Source: Zea mays
Taxonomy: Eukaryota; Streptophyta; Magnoliopsida; Poales; Poaceae
Length of the DNA stretch: 64,000 nucleotides
Direction of reading: 5' to 3'
Assembly: GCF_902167145.1 (NCBI RefSeq)
Contig: NC_050098.1
Span: 111,142,207 to 111,206,206 of the forward strand
Position 1 is the first letter of the stretch; every line of letters begins with the position of its first letter. Shown piece by piece: positions 21,667-32,340 of the stretch. Position numbers and translations under genes: made by a program. The notes beneath the pieces are model-generated. The model made no database searches and was not told the DNA's origin. It was given only the letters and a program-made list of their open reading frames with translations.

Positions 21667-23184
21667 ATGGCGCCGAAGAAAGCTTCAGCAACTGGCACTG
21701 CAGCTCTTCAACCGCTGGACCACAATCAGGAAACTGTCTCTCTTCGGGAGGCCCAAAGCCAGAAAAGGAAGGCTGTTAGCCCGACACCACCAGAGGATGA
21801 GATAGACCAAGAAATCAGAGACATGGAGATGCTTCACCAACAGGTGCAGAGGAAGAAGGAAAAGATGGCCAGGCTAGCTGAACTGCAAAGGCAGATAGAC
21901 GAAGCCTCTGAGGAAGTTCGTCATCTTACTCAGGATGAGCAACACCAAAGGCCTCATCACCAAGACCTTCATCAGGAGGGTTTCCTCAATGAAGATGACT
22001 GGTATGACAATTTCCATCATGGGAATTTTATTTTTGATGATGCTTCTCCTCTGTCCGCTGAGCTGCAGGCTACACCTTGGCCTTCGTCCTACAAGCCGCC
22101 TCAGCTTCCCATATTTGATGGTCACTCAGACCCGAAGCAGTTTTTGATGAGCTACGAAGCAACAGTATCTTCGTATGGTGGCAATGCTGCGGTCATGGCC
22201 AAATCTTTTGTTATGGCTGTCAGGAGTGTTGCTCAAACATGGTACTCCTCCCTTCGACCAGGAACCATCACTTCGTGGCAAAAGCTGAAGGACTTGTTGT
22301 TAACCAGCTTCCAAGGGTTCCAGACGAAGCCGGTCACGGCTCAAGCTCTATTCCAGTGCACCCAGGATCACGAAGAGTACCTTCAGGCGTACGTCCGGAG
22401 GTTCTTGCGTTTGAGGGCACAGGCACCAACAGTGCCCAACGAAATTGTCATTGAGGCCATGATCAAGGGGCTTCGGCCAGGACCGTCAGCTCAGTACTTC
22501 GCTAGGAAGCCTCCTCAAACTTTGGAGAAGCTGCTCCAGAAGATGGACGAATACATTCGGGCCGATAATGATTTTCGCCAAAGAAGGGAGGAGGCTTTCA
22601 GGTTTTCTGAAATGACCAGGGGCTTCGGAGGGAGGTTCTATCCGAGGCACGTTAGATCAATTCATAACTCTACCCAAAATGATGATAGAGGGAGCCAACA
22701 GCAAAGGCCACAGTGTTCCTCACAAGCTTCGGGGCAACAGCAAGGCTCTTTCCGACCACCAGCTCCGAGAGGCAGAGGCGCCAGGGGCTTCGGCGGAAGA
22801 TTTGGCGATCAACCGAGAAGAATCTTTTGCTTATTCTGTGGTGAGAACAAAGGTCATACCACCAGGATGTGCCATGTTACCATCCAGAAGCAAAAGGAAA
22901 TAGCCGAAGCGGCAGCACAACAAGCTCAGCCGAAGCAGGTCATGCACACTGCTTCGTATCATTCGCCTTACATCCCAGAGTATGTAGGCAATCACCCTGC
23001 AGTTTCTGTTGCTTCGGCGAGTCAACCTCAAGCTTCCTGGCAACAGCCTCCGCCTCCACCACCGCTGCAACAAGGCCAGCAGCCAGAAGGGAGCCAATAT
23101 GCTCCACACCAAAGGGACTTCAGAGAACAGTCCGAAGCTCGCACAGTCAACAGCACTGTGCCAGAGTCAAAGCACATCTATTGA
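21667..23184 (+). CDS. gag: Gag of element Y, intact
   Basis: A 505-residue open frame from an ATG at 21667, 74 bp after the primer site. Residues about 60-100 form a charged helical segment (MARLAELQRQIDEA). A retrotransposon Gag (PF03732-type) core follows at about 135-285, with FDGHSDPKQFLMSYEA, WYSSLRPGTI, QEYLQAY-like wording and IKGLRPG. After an Arg/Gly/Gln-rich linker comes one zinc knuckle, CLFCGENKGHTTRMC, near residue 380. The tail is Gln/Pro-rich. Gag would build the particle and package element RNA in the cytoplasm. It ends in its own stop with no pol after it, so it is gag-only and not a truncated gag-pol. This is the only long, uninterrupted coding frame of recognisable function in the window. 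Confidence 0.9.
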   Translation: MAPKKASATGTAALQPLDHNQETVSLREAQSQKRKAVSPTPPEDEIDQEIRDMEMLHQQVQRKKEKMARLAELQRQIDEASEEVRHLTQDEQHQRPHHQDLHQEGFLNEDDWYDNFHHGNFIFDDASPLSAELQATPWPSSYKPPQLPIFDGHSDPKQFLMSYEATVSSYGGNAAVMAKSFVMAVRSVAQTWYSSLRPGTITSWQKLKDLLLTSFQGFQTKPVTAQALFQCTQDHEEYLQAYVRRFLRLRAQAPTVPNEIVIEAMIKGLRPGPSAQYFARKPPQTLEKLLQKMDEYIRADNDFRQRREEAFRFSEMTRGFGGRFYPRHVRSIHNSTQNDDRGSQQQRPQCSSQASGQQQGSFRPPAPRGRGARGFGGRFGDQPRRIFCLFCGENKGHTTRMCHVTIQKQKEIAEAAAQQAQPKQVMHTASYHSPYIPEYVGNHPAVSVASASQPQASWQQPPPPPPLQQGQQPEGSQYAPHQRDFREQSEARTVNSTVPESKHIY

Positions 23185-23384
23185 CAAATATCCTACATAG
23201 ATAGCAGTCTTCTTTATTCAGTTCTATTTTCCGTGTAACAAAGGACATCTTTTAAATTTCATGTAATAGTTTCGTTCTTTGCCACAAGGAAAATATATTT
23301 TCTCCACAGGTTTAAGTTGGCAAAGTTTAAAGATTTGTGATAACAAGGAGGACCTTCGAATTATCAAAAAATTCTTCGAAGCAA

Positions 23385-23730
23385 CAAAAAAGTCGTTCTA
23401 AGGAACGCAGAGTAAGTTTGCTGAAGTCATAAAAAGCCGTTCCAAGGGGAGCGCAGTGTAAGTTTTCTGCTCCAAAGTCGTTCCTAAGGGAATGCAGAGC
23501 TTACAGCGAAAAGTCAACGCTGATTCCGCCGAAAGTAAAAGGCGAAGAAGCTCCAAAGTCGTTCCTAAGGGAATGCAGAGCTTACAGCGAAAAGTCAACG
23601 CTGATTCCGCCGAAAGTAAAAGGCGAAGAAGCTCCAAAGTCGTTCCTAAGGGAATGCAGAGCTTACAGCGAAAAATAAACGCTGATTCCGCTGAAGTAAA
23701 AGGCGAAGAAGCTCCTAAGGGAGGCTTATA
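23385..23730 (+). repeat. 81-bp tandem repeat after gag of element Y
   Basis: Units start TCCAAAGTCG at 23471, 23552 and 23633, exactly 81 bp apart, with partial units before and after. Each has the core GTTCCTAAGGGAATGCAGAG and a GCGAAAAGTCAACGCTGATT segment. The array sits between the gag stop and the antisense gene, the same relative place as the 60-bp array of element X. Confidence 0.92.
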
Positions 23731-24206
23731 AAAGATTGTGTGTTTTATTGCAGGGATGTGTGTGTATCTTCGGAATAAACACCACCTCGCATAACATAAC
23801 ATCATCGCATCATTTCGCATACCATAAGCATCATACATCATGTTGCATATGGCACAAGAGGCGGACGCAATATCAATCTGCAGAAGAACGTTTTTGAAAA
23901 AAGGGAAAAATCATGATGTCACAAGGAGATACATTATTGATCTTCGGAAGTGTAGCTTCGGAAAATATCTTCACGAAGCCTGGATATTATTCATCAGAAC
24001 ACTATGGAGATTGTTGTGACAAAGAAAAATTCTTCTTCACGAAGCATGAAAAGAAGGGAAGGTGTTTTTTTTTCGTCAAAAACTCAAAAATGGTATGTGT
24101 AAAATTTCATGCATCGTAAAGAATTGAACAATAAAAACAGGTATATTACATTCAGGGTTACAAAATGTTATAATATATTACATTTCAGAAGTTTTTATAA
24201 TAATAC

Positions 24207-25499
24207 TTAATCTTCTCTCAAAACGACTTCTGCAGCTTCGTTCAGGAGCCGATCAACAACTCCATCCATGATAGCTTCAGCCATCTCTTTAATTTCGTTG
24301 TCTCCTTTCGGGGGAGGTCCCGAAGACGCTTTAGTACGATCTGAAGGAGGACAGGATACGGCTACACTGCTATTACAAATTGCGAACGAAGTTTAAAATC
24401 GAAAATTACGACACAACAAAAACCACTAGTTGATACCTATTTGCCCTTCGGGCTCAGCGCTTTTTTCAGCAGCTTCAGCCACTTCTCTAGCATCGTGAAT
24501 GCCCTTTTCGCTTTTTCGAATAATTTCTCGGGCCATTTCTCGGCCACCATTATCCCAGACGTCGGTGAAAAATTTTCCACCTACCATGCTAGCTTCGGCC
24601 GATGGATCTCTTGCATCTTCAAAGGACAAGACAGCTTCGGATTGTGCTAAAATTTTTACATGCTCGCAGCCCTTTTTCTCTAAGATGGTGGCAATTCCGT
24701 CCCCTGGCACCTGAGAAAGCGCATATGTCTCCGTGGCTGTTTAAAATTTCCTCGAAAGCCTCAGCTTCGTGATCGATCCATTCGATAGGGCCTTCGGGAT
24801 TGCCTCTTGTAAAGTTTTCTTCGCTCGAAAAAGCGCCGACACTGGCTAAGCTAGCTTTCAACTTCTTCACACACTCTATAGATTTGTTATAACATCTTTT
24901 CTTGGATGAACGAAGCTCTTCAACAGTTCCCTCTAAATGATTTGCCCATTGGTCATTGAGTTCTCGTTTCGTTTCTTCAAGCATGCGTTCCTCTTTGGCT
25001 CTGGCCAATTGTTTTCGAAGATCTTCAATTTCGCGTTTCTGAGCTTCAGCTTGACCTTTAAAAGTAGCTTCGTCTTCCTTTATTTTATTTATTAATGAAT
25101 GTAATATTTTATCTTTTTCGAGACCTTCGTTCCTCAGTTCAATTACTTCGGAACGAAGGTTGCTTAGGGCTATAGCACACCCTTCGTCTTCAGCATCTTT
25201 TTGGGCCCTAAGGGCATTGCTAAGTATCAGGCCCTACAAAGAAGAATATGTGTACGTCATTAGATTTAAGCAAACGAAAAATTTTGGTTTCAACAAAAAA
25301 TACAAAGTTCCCATTTGTTGCACCTTTAAACTATTATATGCCAGGCTGTCGGCCAGATCGTTCTTCGACAGCATCGAGAGCCCGTCTTCTAGTGTTGGGA
25401 ATCCGAAGCTCTTGCTCATCTCCCGATAGACAGAAATCTCCTTACTGTCAGGGAGACAATACAAAAAGTCTTCTTCTCCACTACCATTGAATATTAACG
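24207..25499 (-). pseudogene. 3' half of the spliced antisense gene in element Y, nearly intact
   Basis: Minus-strand exons end at 25324, run 25233-24437 and run 24361-24207. Introns are 25323-25234 (90 nt, GTGCAA...TTTGTAG) and 24436-24362 (75 nt, GTATCA...GTGTAG). Joined, the frame reads ...YNSLK|GLILSNALRAQ and ...EPEGQI|AVSCPPSD and stops at TAA 24209-24207 after VVLRED. Without splicing, exon 2 runs into a stop within a few codons. The middle is a long coiled-coil-like segment (EERMLEETKRELNDQWANHLEG). The only clear lesion is a one-base frameshift near 24720. The 5' half, with the PF04195-like region and promoter, is missing; the frame begins at the inner edge of the 3' LTR. The first in-frame Met (EMSKSFG) is a possible start. 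Function unknown. Confidence 0.7.
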
Positions 25500-25543
25500 C
25501 CCCCTTTGGATACTTCAGTTTTTGGGCATAGCGCTGGGCCTAC

Positions 25544-26202
25544 TGTTGGGGGCCATCGACTTACGAAGGTCCTCAAAAACAGAATTTAACAGTATTTCTG
25601 GAGTATAATGTGTGTGAACAGGTATCTTCGGGCTCGAGTCGGTATCACAGTAGGAGAAGCCCAAAATAATACGAAGGTTGATACAGCGTCGAAGATGTGA
25701 GCGGGAAAGCTTCGGTGTGGTGGCAGAAAATGAAACCGACTTAAAGATGAAAAGGCCATTCAGACCTCGGTGGATTACTATAGAATTATTACCAAATGTA
25801 AAGGGCATGAATGTAATTCTGTATGGGCTGTGTCCCGTGCCTATAAATAGGTGAACAGTATCCCCGTACTGTTCACGCTGATCGGTCAGTCGCTTTTGCG
25901 TCACGCTTGTACTTTTATTTCCTTCAAGCTAAAGGTACATTTGTAATTCGATGTTATTTCTGTTTCTACATAACAATAATGCAAAGATAAATTAATAATA
26001 ATAATATGCAATTGTCTATGTTATTCTTTATAATTCATCCTCCGTCATTGTATTTATGAAGGTACGCCCTTCATAACCTTCGTCCGAAAGTCATTATATC
26101 CTGAGGGGAATAATGCTTCGAAGGACGAAGGACTTTAACGATTAACATTTTTCTATGTTGCCTTGTTCTTAACTCATAGCATTTGAGAACAAGTCCCCAA
26201 CA
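25544..26202 (+). repeat. 3' LTR of element Y (659 bp)
   Basis: The LTR is the same length as the 5' LTR, with a TATA box at 25841-25850. It follows GCGCTGGGCCTAC, a poor polypurine tract, and is followed by the ATAGG duplication at 26203-26207. Confidence 0.95.
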
Positions 26203-26207
26203 ATAGG
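26203..26207 (+). repeat. Right target-site duplication of element Y (ATAGG)
   Basis: Identical to 20929-20933. Removing element Y and one ATAGG reconnects the antisense gene of element X. Confidence 0.95.
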
Positions 26208-27860
26208 TAAGGATTCGATCATTACCTTTAAAATCTCTTCTACTTCGGCAGCGGGAGGTGTTGAAGGAGTTTGCTCCTCCACTTCAGTCATCTTCGGCTT
26301 TGGAGCTTCAGCCTTTCCCTTCTTCAAAGCCGTCGCTTTCGGCTCGGGACTGGATTTTCTCTTCTTCAAAGTTTTTTCATCCTCCTTTACCATTCTGGCA
26401 GCCTGCCTACTCAGAACGCTAACAACTCTCTTCCTTTTTGCCCCTTCGCACCTTTGTTGAGTTGCTCATAATCAAGGTATTCAAAATTCAGAGCGTCCAT
26501 TACTCGTTTCAACCTTTGTTTTGGTCGGGTACCGAAGGATGCAGTCATTAATTGATCTTCTTTTTAGTGTAGTTTCCCAAAATTTCATTGCACATTATCT
26601 CAATCATTTCTAGCCACTCTTAGCAAGCCTCTTTGAACTGTTTCTCAAACTTAAAGCGATAAGCCAATCGAACAAGTTCATTCTTCTTCTTTGTTCCTTT
26701 TAGCTTCGGCATATTCCATTCACTCAACGTTGGAGATATCCTGTTGGCCAGGTATTCTTGCACTAGATCCCTGATGCTGATTTGTTCGGCCACCACTCTG
26801 AATTCTACTACGGCCAACTGGCATGGTGACCCTGCCTTCATGTTGCACAAAGGTCTGGTCATTCCGAAGCTTAAAGCCAGTGGGCACATGACCATCGTCA
26901 TCAGTTTCCCTCTTTTATTTTCATTCGCCTTGATATAAAACCATTCGCTCTTCCAGCCGGTTGGCCACTTGGTACGATAGCTGAGGACCGGAGCCTTCGT
27001 ATCTTTGCGATACGCGAAGTTATAGCAGCCAAAATTTTCATGCAGCCCATCTGCTCTAGCTTTCGTTTGATAGTGCAATTCATGCACTCGGCAAAATGCT
27101 TCGACATTTGGGTCCATCCCCAGGCTCCGAAGGTCCTAGATGAAGATGTTGAGCCTAACGATAGCATTAGGGGTCAGCTGATGAAGATAAATTTCATAAT
27201 TATCCAAAACATCCCCAATCATCTGTTCAGGGGAAACCGTAATCCTGCTCTGAAAAAGCTTTTGAAAACTACTACTTCATCATCCTTCGGCGTCGGAGTG
27301 GTTTCTTCTCCGGCAAAACGAATAAGCTTCTTTTCAGCTTCTCCGAAGTAGCCCAGTTTCATCATCATGGGCACGTCAGCTTCAGACACAGTAGATTTCT
27401 CAAAATCCAGGTGGCTGGGTTTTGATGGGATCAAAATGATATAATCTTCTTCTTCTTCATCAGCATTTTCTTCTTCTTCAATATCAGCCTGCTCAGCTTC
27501 GGCACCAGAAGTACCTTCATCAACAGTTCCCTCTGTCACAACTAAGCCCGACTGTCTCATGACATCGGAAATCAGAGCTGTCTCGGTGGCCTCAGTCTCC
27601 TCTCCTTCACAAGTTACCCTTGCAGTCGAGTGTACTCTAGCTATCTGATGGATCTTTTGCGGTTTTTACGAAGTTGATGTCTTTCACAGTTTTGACGAAG
27701 CTCCCTTTTTTGATGAAGCTCTCTTTTTTGACAAAGCTAGTTCAAAATGATGGTTCACTCGAGAATGCAGTGAAAAAGCTTCGACTATGGTTAAATTTTT
27801 CAACAACACAACTGTGCAATGGCAATGAATGCTGTGGTAACTTCACACCTACCCGTCTGT

Positions 27861-27868
27861 TTATATAG
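27861..27868 (-). promoter_or_regulatory. TATA box candidate of the antisense gene in element X
   Basis: The minus strand reads CACTATATAAACAG, a canonical plant TATA box, about 300 bp upstream of the antisense coding region and inside the element rather than in the LTR. Element Z has TATAAAAGG at 45284 in the equivalent place. Confidence 0.5.
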
Positions 27869-28146
27869 TGTTGCAGGTGGGAAGGTGAATCGCCAAGTCG
27901 CTTGCACCCGCTGAACAGTCGCCCGCATCCGTTGAATGGTGGACCACTCGGCGCCTGGGGAGTGAATCAATAGATCGTTCCTACCCGTTGCGTGGTGGGC
28001 CACCTTGAGTTCCAAATATTTTAATCGTTTCTTGGCAACGAGCTCAGGGAAGGTGTTTTTCGGACCTTCGGCATTCCGAAGCCTTTGAGATTTTTTCACG
28101 GATCAAGCTCGTTACAAAAAACAATCTAGCACCGCGAAGGGGCTAC

Positions 28147-28748
28147 TGTTGGGGGTCTGCTTTGTAGCCGAAGGTCCTCTAAGCAAGATAGCACATAAGC
28201 AGACCCAGCACGAAGGTACATGTCGAAGCTACGATCTAGGGAGCTTTGGCATAGTGACATGCATTGAGACGAAGGGCTGCACCGACCTAAAGAGGAAAAG
28301 ACCGATCCGTCCATGATAGTTTGTGTCATGTTTATAGTTATTTGTCAAGGGCATGAATGTAATTTCGACCGGGTTGTGTCCCGTGCCTATAAATAGATGA
28401 ACAGTAACCCCGTACTGTTCACACTAACTGGTATTCACTTGCACGTCACACTTGGATCTTTGCCTTTTGTCAAGCCGAAGGTATAAATGTAATTCAATAT
28501 TGTTTATATTCGTTCATGACAATATATTAATGATGTCATATGATTATTCGTAATGCTTCTCATGTTTCATATGCTCCTATTTTCATTATGATATACTGAG
28601 ATGATGAAGGTATGTCCTTCATAACCTTCATCTGAAGATCATTATATCCTAAGGGAGATAATGCTTCGAAGTACGAAGGTCTTTAACCATTAATATTTTG
28701 TGTTGCCTTGTTCTTAATTCCGAAGCATTTGAGAACAAGTCCCCAACA
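28147..28748 (+). repeat. 3' LTR of element X (602 bp)
   Basis: Starts TGTTGGGGGTCTGC, ends GTCCCCAACA, TATA box CTATAAATAG at 28387-28396. It is preceded by a purine-rich CGCGAAGGGGCTAC. It is alignable with, but clearly diverged from, the LTRs of element Y, so X and Y are sister families rather than copies of one element. Confidence 0.9.
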
Positions 28749-29255
28749 GGATGTTTTGAAGATGATCACTATATCAAATCTGTAGAGCTATATGAGGTGC
28801 ACAAGTTTGATTAAGTTGCCTAGCTCTAAAACCATATAGAACTGCTTATAAACCTTACTCTAGAGTGGAATGTTAATCCTGGATTTCAGACTTAGTGTGA
28901 TTTCTAAAACTGGAGGTTTTATGTTCTGAAGCCAATTTGGAAACCTATTATTATCAAATCCATACAATTCTGGACTTGGAGTATTATAACAAAGTGGAAG
29001 ACCACATGTTAGTATATAATTTTAATTAAGGGTCATGCCACTATAGCTGTATAGAACTGGTAGAAAACTTGGTCCAAAGATCCTATACTCTAATCTGAAT
29101 TCCGAGAGTAAATTCGGACTCTGAATTTGTGTGTTTGGTCCAAATTTAGAGTTCTTTACTGCTCAATCCATAGGGTTTTGGTTAATGACCATTATATCAA
29201 AGTTGTAGAGTATCTATCATGGTACAAGTTTGTTTAAGGGTGATGGACTTGGTAC
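28749..29255. other. Unassigned AT-rich stretch with a diverged internal duplication
   Basis: There is no coding frame. The words ATCACTATATCAAATCTGTAG...CACAAGTTTGATTAAG (about 28761) and ACCATTATATCAAAGTTGTAG...TACAAGTTTGTTTAAG (about 29187) are diverged repeats about 426 bp apart. The style resembles the LTR of Tekay/Prem-like gypsy elements, but no end or pair is visible. Confidence 0.4.
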
Positions 29256-30565
29256 TGAAAGGGAAATTACCTCAACATTTCCTATAATCAATTTTGGTGT
29301 TTGACGTCCATCACAAACCATATGGACTAACTAGTTTGCCTAGTTGCTATTTTTCTCAGGCGCATAAAGTTCAACATAAACATACAAATAAAAACAATTG
29401 AAGGAATTCTATATAGTTTGGAGCATTCAAGAATGGGCGCAACCAGTGGTGCACCGGACACTGTCCGGTGCGCACCGTACACTTTATGGTGCCCCAGGTT
29501 GCAGGCCTCGCGAACTGGCTGCTCTTGGGTTTTCTTATAGCCACTCCACTAAAATTCACTCGACCGTCCGGTGTGCCACCGGACTGTCTATTGAGCCAAC
29601 GGAGCAACGGTCAACTTCGTCCAACGGTCGTCTGCGCTGACGAAGGAATAGTGGACAGAGCATAAGTCAGATGTCAGAACTACAAAGTCAGAACGCCTCA
29701 GACTATCTGGTGTGCCACCGGACTATCCGGTGCCGCAAGAGGACAAAGGACTTCAACGGTCAACAACTCCAAACCCCAATGGTTAGCTGATGTGGGACGC
29801 ACCGGACAGTGAACAATGCATTGTCCAGTGCACCACTAGACTGTCCGGTCTGCCCATCGACAACAAAGTCAGCCAATGGCTAGGAAGTGGTTGGAGGCTA
29901 TAAATACTCCCCAACCACCTCCATTCAAGCCATCCAAGCCTTCCAACTTTCACTTTCAATACTAAAGCAAAAGCATACACTCCAAGACACAATCAAAAGA
30001 TCAAATCCTCTCCAAGCTTCAAAATCAACTCAAGTGCTTAGTGACTTGAGAGAGGGTGCTTTGTGTTTCTTTTGTTGCTCTTGTTGCTTTAATTGCTTTC
30101 TTCTTCTCATTCTAAACTTTTCAAGTGTTTTGTAAAGCTAGGGAGAGACACCTACTTGTGTGGTGATCCTTGCGGGGTCTTAGTGACCTGTGTGATTAAG
30201 AAGAAGCACTCGACCGGTCTAAGTGACCAATTGAGACAGGGAAAGGGTTGGAATAGACGCATTGCCTCCTCAATGGGGAGTAGGTTCCTTGGAACCGAAC
30301 CTTGGGAAACAAATCACCGTGTTCATTTGTATTGATCTTCATCACTCAATTTGTTTCTCCCCTCCCCTCTCGCTAAAGTTCTCTTGCTCACATCGTTTTT
30401 GGGTTTGCTCCCAAAGTTATCCGCATTGATTGAGCAACTCATAGCAAGAGAAACAATCTTCCACACTCTGAATTTATTTCTAACCCTAACCCCAGGCATA
30501 GTGCGTGTTTAGAGTTTATAATTTTCAGGTTTCGCCTATTCACCCCCCCTCTAGGCGACTTTCTA
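29256..30565 (+). repeat. 5' LTR of the copia element (1310 bp)
   Basis: Begins TGAAAGGGAAATTACC and ends ...GGCGACTTTCTA next to the primer site. A TATA box CTATAAATA is at 29898-29906. U3 contains several copies of CCGGACTGTCCGGTG-like palindromes (about 29453, 29573, 29716, 29798 and 29838). Confidence 0.8.
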
Positions 30566-30566
30566 T

Positions 30567-30578
30567 TGGTATCAGAGC
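30567..30578 (+). promoter_or_regulatory. Primer binding site of the copia element
   Basis: TGGTATCAGAGC is the exact plant initiator-Met tRNA complement, one base after the LTR end. Confidence 0.92.
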
Positions 30579-30609
30579 CCAGTGCTTCAGTAGAGTTTAA
30601 CAACTCAAA

Positions 30610-32340
30610 ATGATGTCGGGAGAACACGCCAAGAAGGAATCCGCCAGCTCCATCAAGTCACATAGGAAGGGTGACAAGAAGAAAAAGAAAATGAAGAATG
30701 TGGTCTACTACGAGACCGACTCTTCATCACCTTCCACCTCCGGCGCCGAGTCTTCATCTTCAAAGCGCCAAGAGCATAAGAAGAATAGTAAGATGCCTCT
30801 TCGCTATCCTCGCATTCCTAAATGCGCTCCTCTACTTTCCGTACCCCTAGGCAAACCACCATACTTGCTAAGATTGAAGCATATGGGATAAAATGAGGCA
30901 AGAGCATAAGAAGTATAGTAAGATGCCTTCATTGCTAAGATTATTGTATCTGGAGTGATAAAATAAGGCACCATCTAACCTCACTCCATGAAAGCACATG
31001 GGTTATTGTTGAATTTAGAGCGCAGGAACCACAAGTGGGCGACGAGGACTACAACTCCGATGAGGCCACCCAAATAAGGCATTTTAATTCCCAAGCAACC
31101 TCCATACTCCTCGCTTCCTTGTGTCGAGGATGTTATTGGCAAGTTTGTGAGCTTTGAACTTATGATCAAAGACTCCAAACACATTTTCAACTTGGAGCAA
31201 GGCACCACCTCCATACCCGAGGTGCAACCCATTGCATTCAAAGCAACGGAAGAGAATAATGAAGAGTCTACACCAAGTAGACTCCCAATTGACACCTCCA
31301 AGCTCGACAATGAGGAGATGGCTCTTATCATCAAGAGCTTTCGGCAAATCCTCAAACAAAGGAAGGGGAAGGATTACAAACCCAATTCCAAGAGGGTGTG
31401 TTATAGGTGTGGTAAGTCCAGTCACTTTATTGCAAAATGTCCATATACAAGTGACAGTGACAGGGACGACGACAAGAAAGGGAAGAAGAAGAAGATCGAG
31501 AAGAAAAGATACTACAAGAAGAAGGGTGGCGAGGCGCACACGGGGCGAGAATGGGACTCCGATGGGAGCTCCACCGACTCCTTCGATGAGGACGCTGACA
31601 ACATCACTGTCAACAAGGGTCTTCTCTTCCCTAACGTAGGCCACAAATGCCTCAAGGCTAAGTACGGCAAAAAGAAGATACATTCTAGAGATACCCCCAA
31701 ATACACTACTTCTGATGATGAGGGTAGCTCTAGTGATGATAATGATGATTTAACTTCTCTGCTTGCAAACCTTACCAATGATCAAAAGAAAAAGATTAAT
31801 GAATTGATAGAAACCATTAATGAGAAGGATGATATTTTGGAAAGCCAAGAGGACTTGCTCGTTAAAGAAAATAAAAAATTTGTTAAGCTAAAAAATGCTT
31901 ATGCTCTTGAAGTAGAAAAATGTGAAAATTTGTTTAAAGAGCTTGATGTTTGCAATGATTCAATTTCTTGTCTTAGAACTAAAAATGCTAGTTTAACTGC
32001 TAAGATTGAAGAATTGAATGTTTGCAATGTTTCGACATCTACTGTTGAACATGTCACTATTTGCACTTTATGTAGAGATGTTAACATTGATGCTATGAAT
32101 GATCATCTTGCCATAATTAAAAAACAAAATGATCACTTAGCTAAATTAAATGCTAAAATTGCCGAGCATGAGCTTGAGAATGAAAATTTTAAATTTGCTC
32201 GTAGTATGCTTTATAATGGGAGATGCCCTATCATTAAGGACGGCATTGGCTTCCGACAAGGGAGCCAAAGCAACATCAAGCTTAATGCCCCTAAGAACAG
32301 GCTTTCTAATTTTGTTAAGGGCAAGGCTCCCATGGTTTAG
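30610..32340 (+). pseudogene. gag: Copia gag, rearranged
   Basis: The N-terminus (MMSGEHAKKESASSIKSH) starts 32 bp after the primer site and contains a Lys-rich and Ser-rich segment, then MPLRYPRIPK. Near 30870-30970 the frame is broken, and a stretch starting CAAGAGCATAAGAAG is duplicated (30768 and 30899) while part of the Gag core is deleted. From 31147 a 397-codon frame resumes with the UBN2-like end, a zinc knuckle CYRCGKSSHFIAKC near 31400, a Lys/Ser-rich linker, and a long coiled coil typical of SIRE-type Gag (NELIETINEKDDILESQEDLL). It ends with TAG at 32340, where the pol frame should continue. Confidence 0.85.

Larger units (their letters stand above)
20934..26202 (+). mobile_element. 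Element Y: young non-autonomous Tat-lineage retrotransposon
   Basis: A complete 5269-bp element with 659-bp LTRs that differ at about four positions by eye, perfect 5-bp target duplications, a primer site, an intact gag, a tandem repeat and the 3' half of an antisense gene. It has no protease, RT, RNase H or integrase, so it must borrow them. It is inserted into element X, an LTR relative that does encode pol, so X-like elements are candidate helpers. The layout resembles the maize zeon/cinful partnership; that naming is an inference. Confidence 0.93.
19375..27560 (-). pseudogene. Spliced antisense gene of element X (PF04195-like), split by element Y
   Basis: On the minus strand coding starts near 27560 (MRQSGLVVTEG), passes an acidic stretch and enters a PF04195-like region: VVVFKSFFRAGLRFP, LHQLTPNAIVRL, then FGCYNFAYR and GWKSEWFYIK at 27117-26620. 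It continues in a Lys-rich part to 26208 and resumes beyond element Y at 20933. Two introns follow: 20250-20171 (80 nt, donor GTAAGA) and 19471-19399 (73 nt, donor GTATGA). The last exon reads KPDDDAEDQ and stops at 19375. The C-terminal half has coiled-coil-like heptads (SKALQMQQDLEDKKNE). Several stops and frameshifts break it. The exon junction NFK|SMLL matches SLK|GLIL of element Y. Function unknown. Confidence 0.75.
16210..28748 (+). mobile_element. Tat-lineage Ty3/gypsy element X (5' part missing), host of element Y
   Basis: A plus-strand element that begins abruptly in pol at the Tekay/Del-like junction and ends with a 3' LTR at 28147-28748. It carries RNase H, a second archaeal-type RNase H and integrase, a 60-bp tandem repeat, and an antisense gene. 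Element Y (20934-26202) is inserted in the antisense gene; ATAGG is duplicated on both sides of Y. The double RNase H and antisense gene mark the Tat lineage; the TGTTGGGG LTR start and GAAGC/CTTCGG-rich sequence resemble the maize cinful-zeon group (an inference). Confidence 0.85.

Noticed and set aside
18661..23730. CRISPR-like array in the regularly spaced repeats
   Set aside because: Units are contiguous tandem repeats without unique spacers, in a plant retrotransposon.
23398..23841. 147-codon minus-strand frame across the 81-bp array
   Set aside because: The unit length is a multiple of three, so a frame stays open by repetition alone.
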